From NCBI GenBank assembly GCA_002347405.1, contig DDXB01000041.1:18859-82858 (forward strand): 64,000 nucleotides of DNA, read 5' to 3'. Below are positions 26,782 to 34,913 of this stretch, piece after piece (position 1 is the first letter of the stretch; the number at the start of each line of letters is the position of its first letter). The position numbers and the translations under genes were made by a program. Below the pieces are notes generated by a model. The model did not search any database, was not told where the DNA came from, and saw only the letters and a program-made list of their open reading frames with translations. The stretch comes from Rhodocyclaceae bacterium UBA2271. Lineage in GTDB: Bacteria > Pseudomonadota > Gammaproteobacteria > Burkholderiales > Rhodocyclaceae.

Positions 26782-27165
26782 TCAGTGCAGGGTGCGGGGC
26801 ATCGCCAGGACGAATTCCGGCACCGCCGCCTCGAAGCGCAAGCCATCGTCCGCGACCATCTGATAACTGCCGCTCATGGTGCCGACCGGCGTGGTCAGGG
26901 GACAGCCGCTGGTGTACTCGAAGGTTTCGCCCGGCTTCAACAACGGCTGATGGCCGACCACCCCCAGGCCGCGCACTTCCTCGACCTTGCCGTCAGCATC
27001 GGTGATGATCCAGTGGCGTGAAATGAGTTGTGCAGCCACCGTACCGGTATTCGTCACGGTGATGGTATAGGCGAAAAAATAGCGCTGCGCATCGGGCGCG
27101 GACTGTTCGGGCAGATACTGCGTCGCCACGTCGATGGTGATTTCGTACTTTTTTGATTCGGCCAT
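26782..27165 (-). CDS. apaG: ApaG protein
   Basis: ATG 27165 is chosen for AAGGA upstream; the frame extends nine codons further without a ribosome site. The 127-residue product has the ApaG/FNIII-like beta-sandwich motifs: YFFAYTITVTNTGTVAAQLI, SRHWIITDADGKVEEVRGLG, VVGHQPLLKPGETFEYTSG and GTMSGSYQMV. ApaG is linked genetically to Co2+ and Mg2+ handling and to ApaH in enterobacteria, but its biochemical role is not settled. It is transcribed divergently from rpe, a common arrangement in betaproteobacteria, with about 106 bp between the two starts. Confidence 0.95.
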   Translation of the reverse strand: MAESKKYEITIDVATQYLPEQSAPDAQRYFFAYTITVTNTGTVAAQLISRHWIITDADGKVEEVRGLGVVGHQPLLKPGETFEYTSGCPLTTPVGTMSGSYQMVADDGLRFEAAVPEFVLAMPRTLH

Positions 27166-27271
27166 TGTGGCGTCCTTGCTTATAGTTGGCATCAGAAAAT
27201 GTTAGCCGAGCCAATAGGCGGCACCGTTAAAATCGGGTTAATTGTAATTTAATCAATAGAGGAGTTCTCCC

Positions 27272-27967
27272 ATGGCTGCATCCACGACATTCCGCATCGC
27301 GCCGTCCATCCTGTCAGCCAACTTCGCCAAATTGGGGGAAGAGGTGGACAACGTCCTCACCGCCGGCGCCGACATCGTGCACTTCGACGTGATGGACAAC
27401 CATTACGTGCCCAACCTGACCATCGGCCCGCTGGTCTGCGAGGCCTTGCGCAAGCATGGCGTCACCGCGCCGATCGACGTGCATCTGATGGTCAAACCGG
27501 TCGACCGCATCATTCCCGATTTTGCCAAGGCCGGCGCCACCTACATCACCTTCCACCCCGAATCCTCCGAGCATGTTGACCGCACCATCGGCCTGATCAA
27601 GGAAAACGGCTGCAAGGCCGGCCTGGTCTTCAATCCCGCCACGCCGCTGGATGTGCTCGAATACACGCTCGACAAGCTCGACATGGTGCTGCTGATGTCG
27701 GTGAACCCCGGCTTCGGCGGCCAGAAGTTCATCCCCTACGTACTCGACAAGGCGCGTGCGGTACGCAAGATGATCGACGACCGGGGCCTCAAGGTGAACA
27801 TCGAAATCGACGGCGGCGTCGGCCCGGCCAACATCGCCGAAGTCGCCCGTGCCGGCGTCGATACCTTCGTTGCCGGCTCGGCCATCTTTGGCGCCGGCAA
27901 GGATAGCGATCCGCAGCGTTACAACAGCGTCATCGCCGCGATGCGCGCCGAACTGGCGAAGGTCTGA
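27272..27967 (+). CDS. rpe: Ribulose-phosphate 3-epimerase
   Basis: The 231-residue TIM-barrel enzyme interconverts ribulose 5-phosphate and xylulose 5-phosphate, serving both the pentose phosphate pathway and the Calvin cycle. Motifs are complete: IAPSILSANFAKLGEEV, DIVHFDVMDNHYVPNLTIGP with the metal-binding H and D, DVHLMVKPVDR, VLLMSVNPGFGGQKFIP and IEIDGGVGPANI. GAGGAG precedes the ATG. It leads a run rpe-gph-(leader)-trpEGDC on one strand, the order known from pseudomonads and many betaproteobacteria. Together with the cbb cluster at 41-50 kb it would complete RuBP regeneration. Confidence 0.97.
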   Translation: MAASTTFRIAPSILSANFAKLGEEVDNVLTAGADIVHFDVMDNHYVPNLTIGPLVCEALRKHGVTAPIDVHLMVKPVDRIIPDFAKAGATYITFHPESSEHVDRTIGLIKENGCKAGLVFNPATPLDVLEYTLDKLDMVLLMSVNPGFGGQKFIPYVLDKARAVRKMIDDRGLKVNIEIDGGVGPANIAEVARAGVDTFVAGSAIFGAGKDSDPQRYNSVIAAMRAELAKV

Positions 27968-27970
27968 TCC

Positions 27971-28642
27971 ATGAGTGTTGCCGTTAAGGCTGTACTGCTC
28001 GACCTGGACGGCACGCTGCTCGACACCGTGCTCGACCTGCATGCCGCCGCCAACGGCATGCTGGGCGACCTCGGCCGGCCAGCGGTTGCCGTCGAGGACA
28101 TCCGCGCCTATGTCGGGCGCGGCATTCCCAACCTCGTCAAGCGCGTGCTCGCCGGCAAACTCGAAGTGGCCGATGACCCCGCCCCGCCTCCCGACGAGGC
28201 GCTGGCCAGCTTCAAGAAGCACTACGCACATTTCAACGGTCGCGCCGCGAAACCTTTCCCCGGCGTCGTCGAGGGACTGCAGGCGCTCAAGGCCAAGGGC
28301 TTGCCGCTCGGCGTCATCACCAACAAGGCTCAAGCTTTCACCCTGCCCCTGCTCGAACGCACCGGGCTCGCACCCTTCATGAGCGTGACGGTCAGCGGCG
28401 ACCAGTTGCCGAAGCCGAAACCCGATCCGATGCCGGTGGTCTGGGCCTGTGGCCGCATGAATGTCTCGCCCGCCGACACCTTGCTGATCGGCGATTCGGT
28501 GCATGACTTCAAGGCCGGGCGCGCGGCGGGTTGCCGGGTCTTCCTGGTGCCCTACGGCTACAACGAAGGCCAGGACGTGCAGGGCCTTGCCGCCGATGCT
28601 ATAGTCGCGTCCATTCTTGAAGCCGCGCATTTGATTGACTGA
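27971..28642 (+). CDS. gph: Phosphoglycolate phosphatase
   Basis: The 223-residue HAD-family phosphatase hydrolyses 2-phosphoglycolate, which RuBisCO oxygenation or DNA repair produces. Motif I is LLDLDGTLLDTV with both aspartates. Motif II is GVITNKA. The lysine and motif III region is QLPKPKPDPMPV, then LLIGDSVHDFKAGRAAGC. The alpha-helical cap is of normal size. The gene begins 3 nt after rpe, so the two are certainly co-transcribed. In an autotroph it would fit photorespiratory salvage, as CbbZ does in Cupriavidus. Its stop lies 15 nt before the putative trp leader peptide. Confidence 0.96.
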   Translation: MSVAVKAVLLDLDGTLLDTVLDLHAAANGMLGDLGRPAVAVEDIRAYVGRGIPNLVKRVLAGKLEVADDPAPPPDEALASFKKHYAHFNGRAAKPFPGVVEGLQALKAKGLPLGVITNKAQAFTLPLLERTGLAPFMSVTVSGDQLPKPKPDPMPVVWACGRMNVSPADTLLIGDSVHDFKAGRAAGCRVFLVPYGYNEGQDVQGLAADAIVASILEAAHLID

Positions 28643-28657
28643 GCTGATCCACAAACC

Positions 28658-28735
28658 ATGAACAACTCCACCACGACACTACAGCCGGTCCGCCCCAGCG
28701 CGGCGGAGGCTTGGCCCTGGCGACCCTGGCACTGA
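28658..28735 (+). CDS. trpL: Probable trp leader peptide (attenuation)
   Basis: A 25-codon open frame lies between gph and trpE and ends A-W-P-W-R-P-W-H before TGA: three Trp codons in six positions just before the stop. Trp is otherwise rare, and the frame lies in the spacer of a tryptophan operon. This is the classic layout of an attenuator leader peptide. Only a weak ribosome site is seen (TGAG about 12 nt upstream). The third Trp codon is 103 nt before the trpE start. The call rests on codon content and position; no expression evidence is available. Confidence 0.75.
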   Translation: MNNSTTTLQPVRPSAAEAWPWRPWH

Positions 28736-28803
28736 ATTTCGGCGCCGAATTTCCTCGCCAATGCGCCTGCCTGTTTCACCATGAGCAGCGCACCTTCGTT
28801 CAA
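28718..28803 (+). promoter_or_regulatory. Candidate trp attenuator RNA
   Basis: TGGCGA within the Trp-codon stretch (28718-28723) can pair with TCGCCA (28755-28760), as in a 1:2 leader helix. A further stem, TGCGC (28762-28766) with GCGCA (28788-28792), is followed by CCTTCGTTCAAGTCTTTG, a weak U-rich stretch. The terminator arm is poor by eye, so the switch may work through translation or Rho. The pairing scheme needs an RNA-folding check. Confidence 0.5.
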
Positions 28804-28823
28804 GTCTTTGTAGTGGAGTTGTC

Positions 28824-30404
28824 ATGAAAGAATCCGAATTTGACCGGTTGGCCCTCGAGGGCTACAACCGCATTCCCGTTACCCTCGAAACCTTCGCCGA
28901 CCTCGACACCCCGCTGTCGATCTACCTGAAGCTCACCGAAGGCCCGGGAAAACACGCCGGGCCGCCCCAAGAGTTTTCCGCCCCCGCGGGGGGAGAACGC
29001 CGCGAAGCGGCGTTTTCGGGGGGGGCCAACACCTATCTGCTTGAATCGGTACAGGGCGGCGAACGTTTTGGCCGCTATTCCTTCATCGGCCTGACCACGC
29101 CGACGCGCATCGCCGTCAACGGTTCAACCATCCTGTTGCTGACCGGCAATCGCGTCGCCGAACGGCGCGAGCACACCAATCCGATCTCCTTTATCTCCGA
29201 GTTCATGGCGCGCTTCAAGGTGCCCGACCTGCCGGGCCTGCCGCGCTTCTGCGGCGGCCTGGTCGGCGTGTTCGGCTACGACACGGTGCGCTACATCGAA
29301 CCCAGGCTCGCCAACGCAAACAAACCCGATCCGCTCGGCGTGCCGGACATCCTGCTGCTGCTGTCGGAAGAAATCGCCATCGTCGACAACCTGTCGGGCA
29401 AGCTGACCCTCGTCGTCTATGCCGAGCCCGGCTTCCCCGGCGCCTGGCGGCACGCGCAGGCCCGGCTGAAAGAGCTGCTCGCCAAGCTCCGCGCCCCGGT
29501 GCAATTGCCCGCCGATACTGCCGCCGTCTCGTCAGCGCCGACTTTTGAATTTCCCGAGGAAGACTTCAAGGCTGCCGTGCGCCGCGCCAAGCAATACATC
29601 ATCGATGGCGACGTCATGCAGGTGGTATTGAGCCAGCGCATGAGCAAGCCCTTCAGCGCCAGCCCGCTGGCGCTCTACCGCGCGCTGCGCACGCTCAACC
29701 CCTCGCCCTACATGTTCCTCTTCGACTTCGGCGATTTTCAGGTGGTCGGCGCCTCGCCGGAAATCCTCGTGCGCCTCGAAGGCGAAGGCAGCGGTGAGCA
29801 GCACCGCAAACGCATCACCCTGCGCCCCATCGCCGGCACCCGCAAGCGCGGCGCCACGGTCACGGAGGATGAAGCGCTGGCGGCGGAATTGCTCGCCGAC
29901 GAAAAGGAACGCGCCGAACACCTGCAACTGCTCGACCTGGGCAGGAACGACGTCGGTCGCATCGCCAAGACCGGCAGCGTCAAGGTCACCGCGCAATACG
30001 CCGTCGAGCGTTACTCTCATGTCATGCACATCGTTTCCAACGTCGAAGGCGAACTGAAGGACGACGAAGGCCCGGTCTCGGTGCTGCGCGCCACCTTCCC
30101 CGCCGGTACGGTCTCGGGCGCCCCCAAGGTGCGCGCGATGGAAATCATCGACGAACTGGAACCGACCAAGCGCGGCATTTATGCGGGATCAGTCGGTTAT
30201 CTCGGCTTCAACGGCGACATGGATCTCGCCATCGCCATCCGCACCGCCATCGTCAAGGACGGCCGCATCTATGTGCAGGCGGGCGCCGGCATCGTCGCCG
30301 ACTCCGACCCCGACAGCGAATGGCAGGAAACGCTGAACAAGGCCAAGGCGCAACTGCGCGCCGCCGAAATGGCCGAAGCCGGCCTCGACACGCGCTTAGG
30401 TTAA
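28824..30404 (+). CDS. trpE: Anthranilate synthase component I, with repeat-derived insertion
   Basis: TrpE converts chorismate to anthranilate using ammonia supplied by TrpG. The 526-residue product has the full chorismate-binding domain: VMQVVLSQRMSKPF, LRTLNPSPYMFLFDFG, VGASPEILVRL, RPIAGTRKRG, LLDLGRNDVGRIA, GTVSGAPKVRAMEIIDELEP and IQAGAGIVADS-like YVQAGAGIVADSDPDSEWQE. The feedback-inhibition motif LLES is present (NTYLLESVQGGERFGRYSFI). Immediately before it, residues about 40-68 (GPGKHAGPPQEFSAPAGGER...FSGGA) are not typical of TrpE and are encoded by a family B repeat. Residues 234-241 coincide with a family A core. The gene is about 25-30 codons longer than most relatives. GGAG precedes the start. 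Confidence 0.95.
   Translation: MKESEFDRLALEGYNRIPVTLETFADLDTPLSIYLKLTEGPGKHAGPPQEFSAPAGGERREAAFSGGANTYLLESVQGGERFGRYSFIGLTTPTRIAVNGSTILLLTGNRVAERREHTNPISFISEFMARFKVPDLPGLPRFCGGLVGVFGYDTVRYIEPRLANANKPDPLGVPDILLLLSEEIAIVDNLSGKLTLVVYAEPGFPGAWRHAQARLKELLAKLRAPVQLPADTAAVSSAPTFEFPEEDFKAAVRRAKQYIIDGDVMQVVLSQRMSKPFSASPLALYRALRTLNPSPYMFLFDFGDFQVVGASPEILVRLEGEGSGEQHRKRITLRPIAGTRKRGATVTEDEALAAELLADEKERAEHLQLLDLGRNDVGRIAKTGSVKVTAQYAVERYSHVMHIVSNVEGELKDDEGPVSVLRATFPAGTVSGAPKVRAMEIIDELEPTKRGIYAGSVGYLGFNGDMDLAIAIRTAIVKDGRIYVQAGAGIVADSDPDSEWQETLNKAKAQLRAAEMAEAGLDTRLG
28941..29026 (+). repeat. Family B repeat inside trpE
   Basis: About 86 bp: GCCGGGCCGCCCCAAGAG, then GCGGGGGGAG, CGCCGCGAAGCGGCGTTTTC and GGGGGGG. 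It matches the reverse complement of the insert in nadE (58844-58927) block for block, although read in another frame. Confidence 0.85.
29523..29546 (+). repeat. Family A core inside trpE
   Basis: GCCGTCTCGTCAGCGCCGAC then TTTT, two mismatches from the family consensus. It is read in frame as A-V-S-S-A-P-T-F in the linker before the chorismate-binding domain. Confidence 0.7.
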
Positions 30405-30414
30405 GGAGCCGAAG

Positions 30415-30984
30415 ATGTCTCTCTTGATGATCGACAACTACGACTCCTTCACCTACAACCTCGTGCAATATTTCGGCGAGCTTGGCGAAGACGTGCGCGT
30501 GTTCCGCAACGACGCCATCACGCTCAAGGAAATCGCCGCGATGCAGCCGGATTATCTGGTCATCTCGCCCGGCCCGTGCTCGCCGAAAGAGGCGGGCATT
30601 TCGGTTGACGCGATCAAGGAATTCGCCGGCAAGCTGCCGATCCTCGGCGTTTGTCTGGGCCATCAGAGCATCGGCTACGCCTTCGGCGGCGCGATCGTCC
30701 ATGCGCAAAAGCCCATGCACGGCAAGTTGTCGGCGGTGCATCATTTGAACGCGGGGGTGTTTGCCGGCCTGTCCAATCCCTTCACCGCCACGCGCTACCA
30801 CTCACTTGTCATCCGCCGCGACACCCTGCCAGTCTGCCTCGACATCACCGCCTGGACCGATGACGGCGAAATCATGGGCGTGCGCCACAAGGAATTTGCG
30901 GTACAGGGCGTGCAGTTCCATCCCGAATCCATCATGACCGAGCACGGCCACACCCTGCTGAAAAACTTCCTCGAAGGAAAATAA
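30415..30984 (+). CDS. trpG: Anthranilate synthase glutamine amidotransferase subunit
   Basis: The 189-residue class I glutamine amidotransferase supplies ammonia to TrpE. The triad is intact: Cys80 in LGVCLGHQSIG, and the HPES pair in VQFHPESIMTEHG. The N-terminal MSLLMIDNYDSFTYNLVQYF and the oxyanion segment SPGPCSPKEAGIS are typical. In some bacteria the same subunit also serves p-aminobenzoate synthase. AAGGAG precedes ATG 30415, which is 10 nt after trpE, and trpD follows after 1 nt. Confidence 0.97.
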   Translation: MSLLMIDNYDSFTYNLVQYFGELGEDVRVFRNDAITLKEIAAMQPDYLVISPGPCSPKEAGISVDAIKEFAGKLPILGVCLGHQSIGYAFGGAIVHAQKPMHGKLSAVHHLNAGVFAGLSNPFTATRYHSLVIRRDTLPVCLDITAWTDDGEIMGVRHKEFAVQGVQFHPESIMTEHGHTLLKNFLEGK

Positions 30985-30985
30985 G

Positions 30986-32008
30986 ATGATCACAGCCCAG
31001 GAAGCGCTCCAGCGCACCATCGAACACCGCGAAATCTTCCATGACGAGATGCTGCATCTGATGCGGCTGATCATGGCCGGAGAAATCACGCCGGTGATGA
31101 CCGCCGCCATCCTCACCGGCCTGCGCGTCAAGAAGGAAACCATCGGCGAGATCGCCGCCGCCGCCAGCGTGATGCGTGAGCTGTGCACCAAGGTCGAAGT
31201 GCCGGGCAACAATAATTTTGTCGATATTGTCGGCACCGGCGGCGACGCTTCCCACACCTTCAACATCTCCACCGCTACTGCCTTTGTCGTCGCGGCGGCG
31301 GGCGGGACGGTCGCCAAGCACGGCAATCGCAGCGTCTCGTCGAAATCCGGCTCGGCCGACGTGCTCGAAGCGCTCGGCGCGAAGATCGACCTGCAGGCAC
31401 CGCAGGTAGCCAAATGTATCGAGGCCGTCGGCATGGGCTTCATGTTCGCCCCCAACCACCATCCGGCAATGAAAAACGTCGGCCCGGTGCGCCGCGAAAT
31501 GGGCGTGCGCACCATCTTCAACATCCTCGGCCCGCTCACCAATCCGGCCGGCGCGCCCAACACGCTGATGGGCGTGTTCCACCCCGATCTGGTCGGCATC
31601 CAGGTGCGCGTGATGCAGTTGCTCGGCGCGAATCATGTGCTGGTCGTGCATAGCCAGGACGGCATGGACGAAATCTCCCTCGGCGCCGCCACGCTGGTCG
31701 GCGAACTGAAGGATGGCAAGGTCACCGAATATGAAATCCATCCGGAGGACTTTGGCCTGGCGATGGCATCCAACCGCAGCCTGAAAGTGGCCGATCCCGC
31801 CGAATCGCAGCTCATGCTGCGCGCTGCCCTGGAAAACCAGGAAGGCCCGGCGCGCGAGATCGTCGTGTTCAACGCCGGTGCGGCCCTCTACGCCGCCAAC
31901 CTCGTCGCCGACATCGGCGCCGGCATCGACCTGGCCCGCCAGACCATCGAAAGCGGCGCAGCACGCAAGAAGGTCGATGAGTTTGTCACCTTCACCAACA
32001 AGGTATGA
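30986..32008 (+). CDS. trpD: Anthranilate phosphoribosyltransferase
   Basis: The 340-residue enzyme joins anthranilate to phosphoribosyl pyrophosphate. Conserved elements are present: VDIVGTGGDASHTFNISTAT for the PRPP and magnesium site, AAGGTVAKHGNRSVSSKSGS, GFMFAPNHHPAMKNVGPVRR for anthranilate, RTIFNILGPLTNPAGA, and DGMDEISLGAAT. Length is normal for the family. Its stop overlaps the trpC start (ATGA), so translation of the two is coupled. Confidence 0.97.
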   Translation: MITAQEALQRTIEHREIFHDEMLHLMRLIMAGEITPVMTAAILTGLRVKKETIGEIAAAASVMRELCTKVEVPGNNNFVDIVGTGGDASHTFNISTATAFVVAAAGGTVAKHGNRSVSSKSGSADVLEALGAKIDLQAPQVAKCIEAVGMGFMFAPNHHPAMKNVGPVRREMGVRTIFNILGPLTNPAGAPNTLMGVFHPDLVGIQVRVMQLLGANHVLVVHSQDGMDEISLGAATLVGELKDGKVTEYEIHPEDFGLAMASNRSLKVADPAESQLMLRAALENQEGPAREIVVFNAGAALYAANLVADIGAGIDLARQTIESGAARKKVDEFVTFTNKV

Positions 32009-32808
32009 GTGACATCCTCGACAAGATCCTCGCGGTCAAACGCGAGGAGGTCGCCACCGCGCAGCTCGCCAAACCCCTGAATGAGATGCGCCGGGCGGCA
32101 GAAGCGCAGGTGAAGTCCCGCGACTTCGTCGGCGCAATCCGGGCAAAAGTCGGCGCTGGTAACACGGCGAAAAGCGCGGCGGTCATTGCGGAAATCAAGA
32201 AAGCCAGCCCGTCGAAAGGCGTGATCCGCCCCGATTTTCACCCTGCGGAAATCGCCGCCGACTACGCGATGCACGGTGCCGCCTGCCTGTCAGTGCTCAC
32301 TGACCGGCAATTTTTCCAGGGCGCCCCGGAATATCTCCAGGCCGCCCGCGCCGCCTGCACCCTGCCGGTGCTGCGCAAGGACTTCATGATCGACCCGTAT
32401 CAGGTCTATGAAGCCCGCGCGATGGGTGCCGACGCCATCCTGCTGATCGTCGCCGCGCTCAATGACACGCCGCTGGCCGAACTCGAAACCCTGGCCGCCA
32501 ACCTCGGCATGGCCGTGCTGGTTGAATGCCACGACGCCGGCGAACTCGACCGCGCGCTCAAACTCAAGACGCCGCTGATCGGCATCAACAACCGCAACCT
32601 GCGCACGTTTGAAGTCAGCCTCGACACGACGCTTTCGCAACTCGGCCGCATCCCCGCCGAGCGCATCGTCATCACCGAATCCGGCATCCGCGACCCCGCC
32701 GACGTCGCGCTGATGAAGCAGCACGGCGTCAACACCTTTCTCGTCGGCGAAGCCTTCATGCGCGCCCCCTCGCCCGGTGCCGAACTGGCGCGCCTGTTCG
32801 GCTTCTAG
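32005..32808 (+). CDS. trpC: Indole-3-glycerol phosphate synthase
   Basis: The 267-residue TIM-barrel enzyme closes the indole ring. Catalytic segments are visible: VIAEIKKASPSKGVIRPDF with the general-acid Lys, LSVLTDRQFFQGAPEYL, VLRKDFMIDPYQVYEARAMG, VECHDAGELDRAL, GINNRNLRTFEVSLDTT and VITESGI. Residues about 47-55 (KVGAGNTAK) are encoded by a reverse-oriented family A core (32145-32168). They seem to lengthen the loop just before VIAEIKKASPSKG by a few residues relative to the usual AAGRPAVIAEIKK pattern. trpF, trpB and trpA are not in the window, as is usual in betaproteobacteria. Confidence 0.97.
   Translation: MSDILDKILAVKREEVATAQLAKPLNEMRRAAEAQVKSRDFVGAIRAKVGAGNTAKSAAVIAEIKKASPSKGVIRPDFHPAEIAADYAMHGAACLSVLTDRQFFQGAPEYLQAARAACTLPVLRKDFMIDPYQVYEARAMGADAILLIVAALNDTPLAELETLAANLGMAVLVECHDAGELDRALKLKTPLIGINNRNLRTFEVSLDTTLSQLGRIPAERIVITESGIRDPADVALMKQHGVNTFLVGEAFMRAPSPGAELARLFGF
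32145..32168 (-). repeat. Family A core inside trpC, reverse orientation
   Basis: The plus strand reads AAAAGTCGGCGCTGG then TAACACGGC. This is the family core in reverse and almost the same as the copy at 63836-63859. It is read in frame as A-K-V-G-A-G-N-T-A. Confidence 0.8.
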
Positions 32809-32828
32809 CCGCCGGGCCAACTATCAGC

Positions 32829-32852
32829 GCCGTCCCGCCAACGCCGACTTTT
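32829..32852 (+). repeat. Family A core upstream of the thiamine-binding gene
   Basis: GCCGTCCCGCCAACGCCGAC then TTTT, one mismatch from consensus. It ends 18 bp before the ATG at 32870, with the gene's AAGGA site between them. Confidence 0.85.
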
Positions 32853-32869
32853 ACTGCGAAGGAAACACC

Positions 32870-33178
32870 ATGGTCCTGCTCGAGTTTTCCATGTCGCCCA
32901 TGAGCCAGGGGGAAAGCGTCAGCCCCTATGTGGCCCGCTCGCTCGACATCATCGACAAGAGCGGCCTGCCCTACCAATTGACGCCGATGGGCACCATCAT
33001 CGAAGGCGAATGGGCCGAGGTGATGGCCGTCGTCACTGCCTGCTTCGAGGCGATGCGCAGCGATTGCGGCCGCATCGGCGCCAGCATCAAGATCGACTAT
33101 CGTGCCGGCCCTGCCAGCCGCATGCAGTCGAAGATCGATGCCGTCGAAAGCAGGCTCGGTCGCAAACTCTCCACCTGA
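32870..33178 (+). CDS. MTH1187-family thiamine-binding protein
   Basis: The start is set at ATG 32870 (AAGGA 8 nt upstream). The 102-residue product is the ferredoxin-like thiamine-binding fold of the MTH1187/YkoF group: VLLEFSMSPMSQGESVSPYV, GLPYQLTPMGTIIEGEWAEV and ASIKIDYRAGPASRMQSKID. These small proteins bind hydroxymethylpyrimidine or thiamine and are thought to act in salvage or buffering; some family members are called UPF0045. It follows trpC by 61 bp with a family A repeat in between, and may be read from the same transcript or its own. Confidence 0.9.
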   Translation: MVLLEFSMSPMSQGESVSPYVARSLDIIDKSGLPYQLTPMGTIIEGEWAEVMAVVTACFEAMRSDCGRIGASIKIDYRAGPASRMQSKIDAVESRLGRKLST

Positions 33179-33280
33179 CCAGCAGCGCCGCAATGGCCAT
33201 GGTCGGCGGCAGCCACATCCCTGTGGCCTAGCTGAAACTTTCGCATTTGCAATCCGGAACATGCATAGGAGTAATTTCTC

Positions 33281-34723
33281 ATGACCCCGATTCATGTCGA
33301 TGTCGCCATCATTGGTGCAGGCACCGCTGGTATGGTCGCCTACCGCGCCGCGCGATCCCATACTGATTCAGTGTTGCTGATTGAAGGCAACGTCTATGGC
33401 ACCACGTGTGCCCGCGTCGGTTGCATGCCGAGCAAATTGCTGATTGCCGCAGCAGAAGCCGCGCATCAGGCGCGCCATGCCGATCCATTCGGCGTGCATG
33501 TTAAAGATGTAGTCGTTGACGGCGCAGCGGTGATGGCAAGGGTGCAAAGCGAACGGGACCGCTTTGTCAGCTTCGTGCTGAAGTCGGTTGATTCCCTTCC
33601 GCAAGTCGGCCGTCTGATGGCAAAGGTCAGTTTTCAGGATGCCAATACCCTGCTGACTGAGCAGGGCCAGTCGATTCACGCCCGGCGCATCGTGGTCGCC
33701 ACCGGCAGCATTCCGGTTCTGCCGCCGTTGTTGCAAGGATTAAAAACGCATTTGCTGACCAACGAAAACATATTCGATTTGCCAACCTTGCCGAAGAGCC
33801 TGGTGGTATTTGGCCCGGGTGTGCTTGGGCTGGAACTGGGCCAGGCGATGAGTCGCCTGGGCGTGAAGGTCAAAATGTTCGGCGTCGGCGGAAGTGTTGC
33901 CGGCATTCATGATCCTGAGATTCGCGATTACGCCCATCAGACATTCAATGAAGAGTTCTACCTGGATGCGTCGGCGCAGGTGAAATCAGTCACTGAAACC
34001 GCCGCCGGGGTCGAGGTGAATTACCTGCATCGGGACGGCGCCTGGCAAACCGAGCGCTTCGATTATGTGCTGGCGGCGACCGGTCGTGCGCCGAATATCG
34101 CCGGATTGGGATTGAAGAACTCTGGACTGCAGCTGAATGAACGTGGCGTGCCGCTGTTTGACCGCCTCACCCTGCAGTGCGGTAACAGCCCGATCTTTAT
34201 CGCCGGCGACGCCAGCAACGAGATTCCCCTCTTGCACGAAGCTGCCGATCAGGGGCGCATTGCCGGCGCGAATGCCGGTCGTTATCCCGACGTGCAAGCG
34301 GGCTTGCGCCGCACGCCGCTGGCCGTGGTGTTCAGCGACCCGCAAGTGGCAACGGTCGGATTCAATCTGGACCAGTTGAACCAACACTTCAAGGATCGCT
34401 TCGCTACGGGACGGGTGTCCTTCGAGGACCAGGGGCGCAGTCGTGTCATGCTGCGTAACAAAGGAATTCTGAAAGTCTATGCCGAGCAGGGCAGCGGCTT
34501 GTTTCTGGGCGCGGAAATGTTCGGCCCGGCCGCCGAGCATATCGGGCATCTGCTGGCTTGGGCGGCGCAAAACTGCATGACAGTGTCCAGAATGCTGGAA
34601 ATGCCCTTCTATCATCCGGTCATCGAGGAGGGCTTGCGCACCGCCCTCCGCGACCTGAACCATTCCCTGCACATCGACTCTGAAGTGATAGAGCAGTGCA
34701 TGGATTGCGGGCCAGGCGCCTGA
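33281..34723 (+). CDS. Dihydrolipoamide dehydrogenase-like flavoprotein
   Basis: The 480-residue class I pyridine nucleotide-disulfide oxidoreductase has an N-terminal FAD site (VAIIGAGTAGMVAYRAA) and a redox disulfide C43/C48 in TTCARVGCMPSKLL. The NAD(P) site is weaker than usual (LVVFGPGVLGLELGQAMSRL), the second FAD segment is PIFIAGDASNEIPLLHEA, and the C-terminal acid-base pair is FYHPVIEEGLRTAL. It differs from standard Lpd by the unusual GPGVLG motif and a short Cys-containing tail (EQCMDCGPGA). No lipoyl enzyme genes are nearby, so another disulfide substrate or a metal-reductase role is possible. AGGAG precedes the start. Base composition is a little lower in GC than its neighbours. 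Confidence 0.85.
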   Translation: MTPIHVDVAIIGAGTAGMVAYRAARSHTDSVLLIEGNVYGTTCARVGCMPSKLLIAAAEAAHQARHADPFGVHVKDVVVDGAAVMARVQSERDRFVSFVLKSVDSLPQVGRLMAKVSFQDANTLLTEQGQSIHARRIVVATGSIPVLPPLLQGLKTHLLTNENIFDLPTLPKSLVVFGPGVLGLELGQAMSRLGVKVKMFGVGGSVAGIHDPEIRDYAHQTFNEEFYLDASAQVKSVTETAAGVEVNYLHRDGAWQTERFDYVLAATGRAPNIAGLGLKNSGLQLNERGVPLFDRLTLQCGNSPIFIAGDASNEIPLLHEAADQGRIAGANAGRYPDVQAGLRRTPLAVVFSDPQVATVGFNLDQLNQHFKDRFATGRVSFEDQGRSRVMLRNKGILKVYAEQGSGLFLGAEMFGPAAEHIGHLLAWAAQNCMTVSRMLEMPFYHPVIEEGLRTALRDLNHSLHIDSEVIEQCMDCGPGA

Positions 34724-34913
34724 ATCTGCCAAACGCGAAACAACAGACTTGATTTGCGGCTTTGGGGAAGGTGCGCCTTCGAACAGACGGCTTCTGGCAA
34801 TCAGGCAAAGATGAAAAAATAAGCAGAACCTTTGTCGTCCGCAGGTGGGTGTTGGAACATTTCCGCCGCGATGGCACAGGCCCGATGGACCTCTTTCAAA
34901 AAGGATAGCAGCC

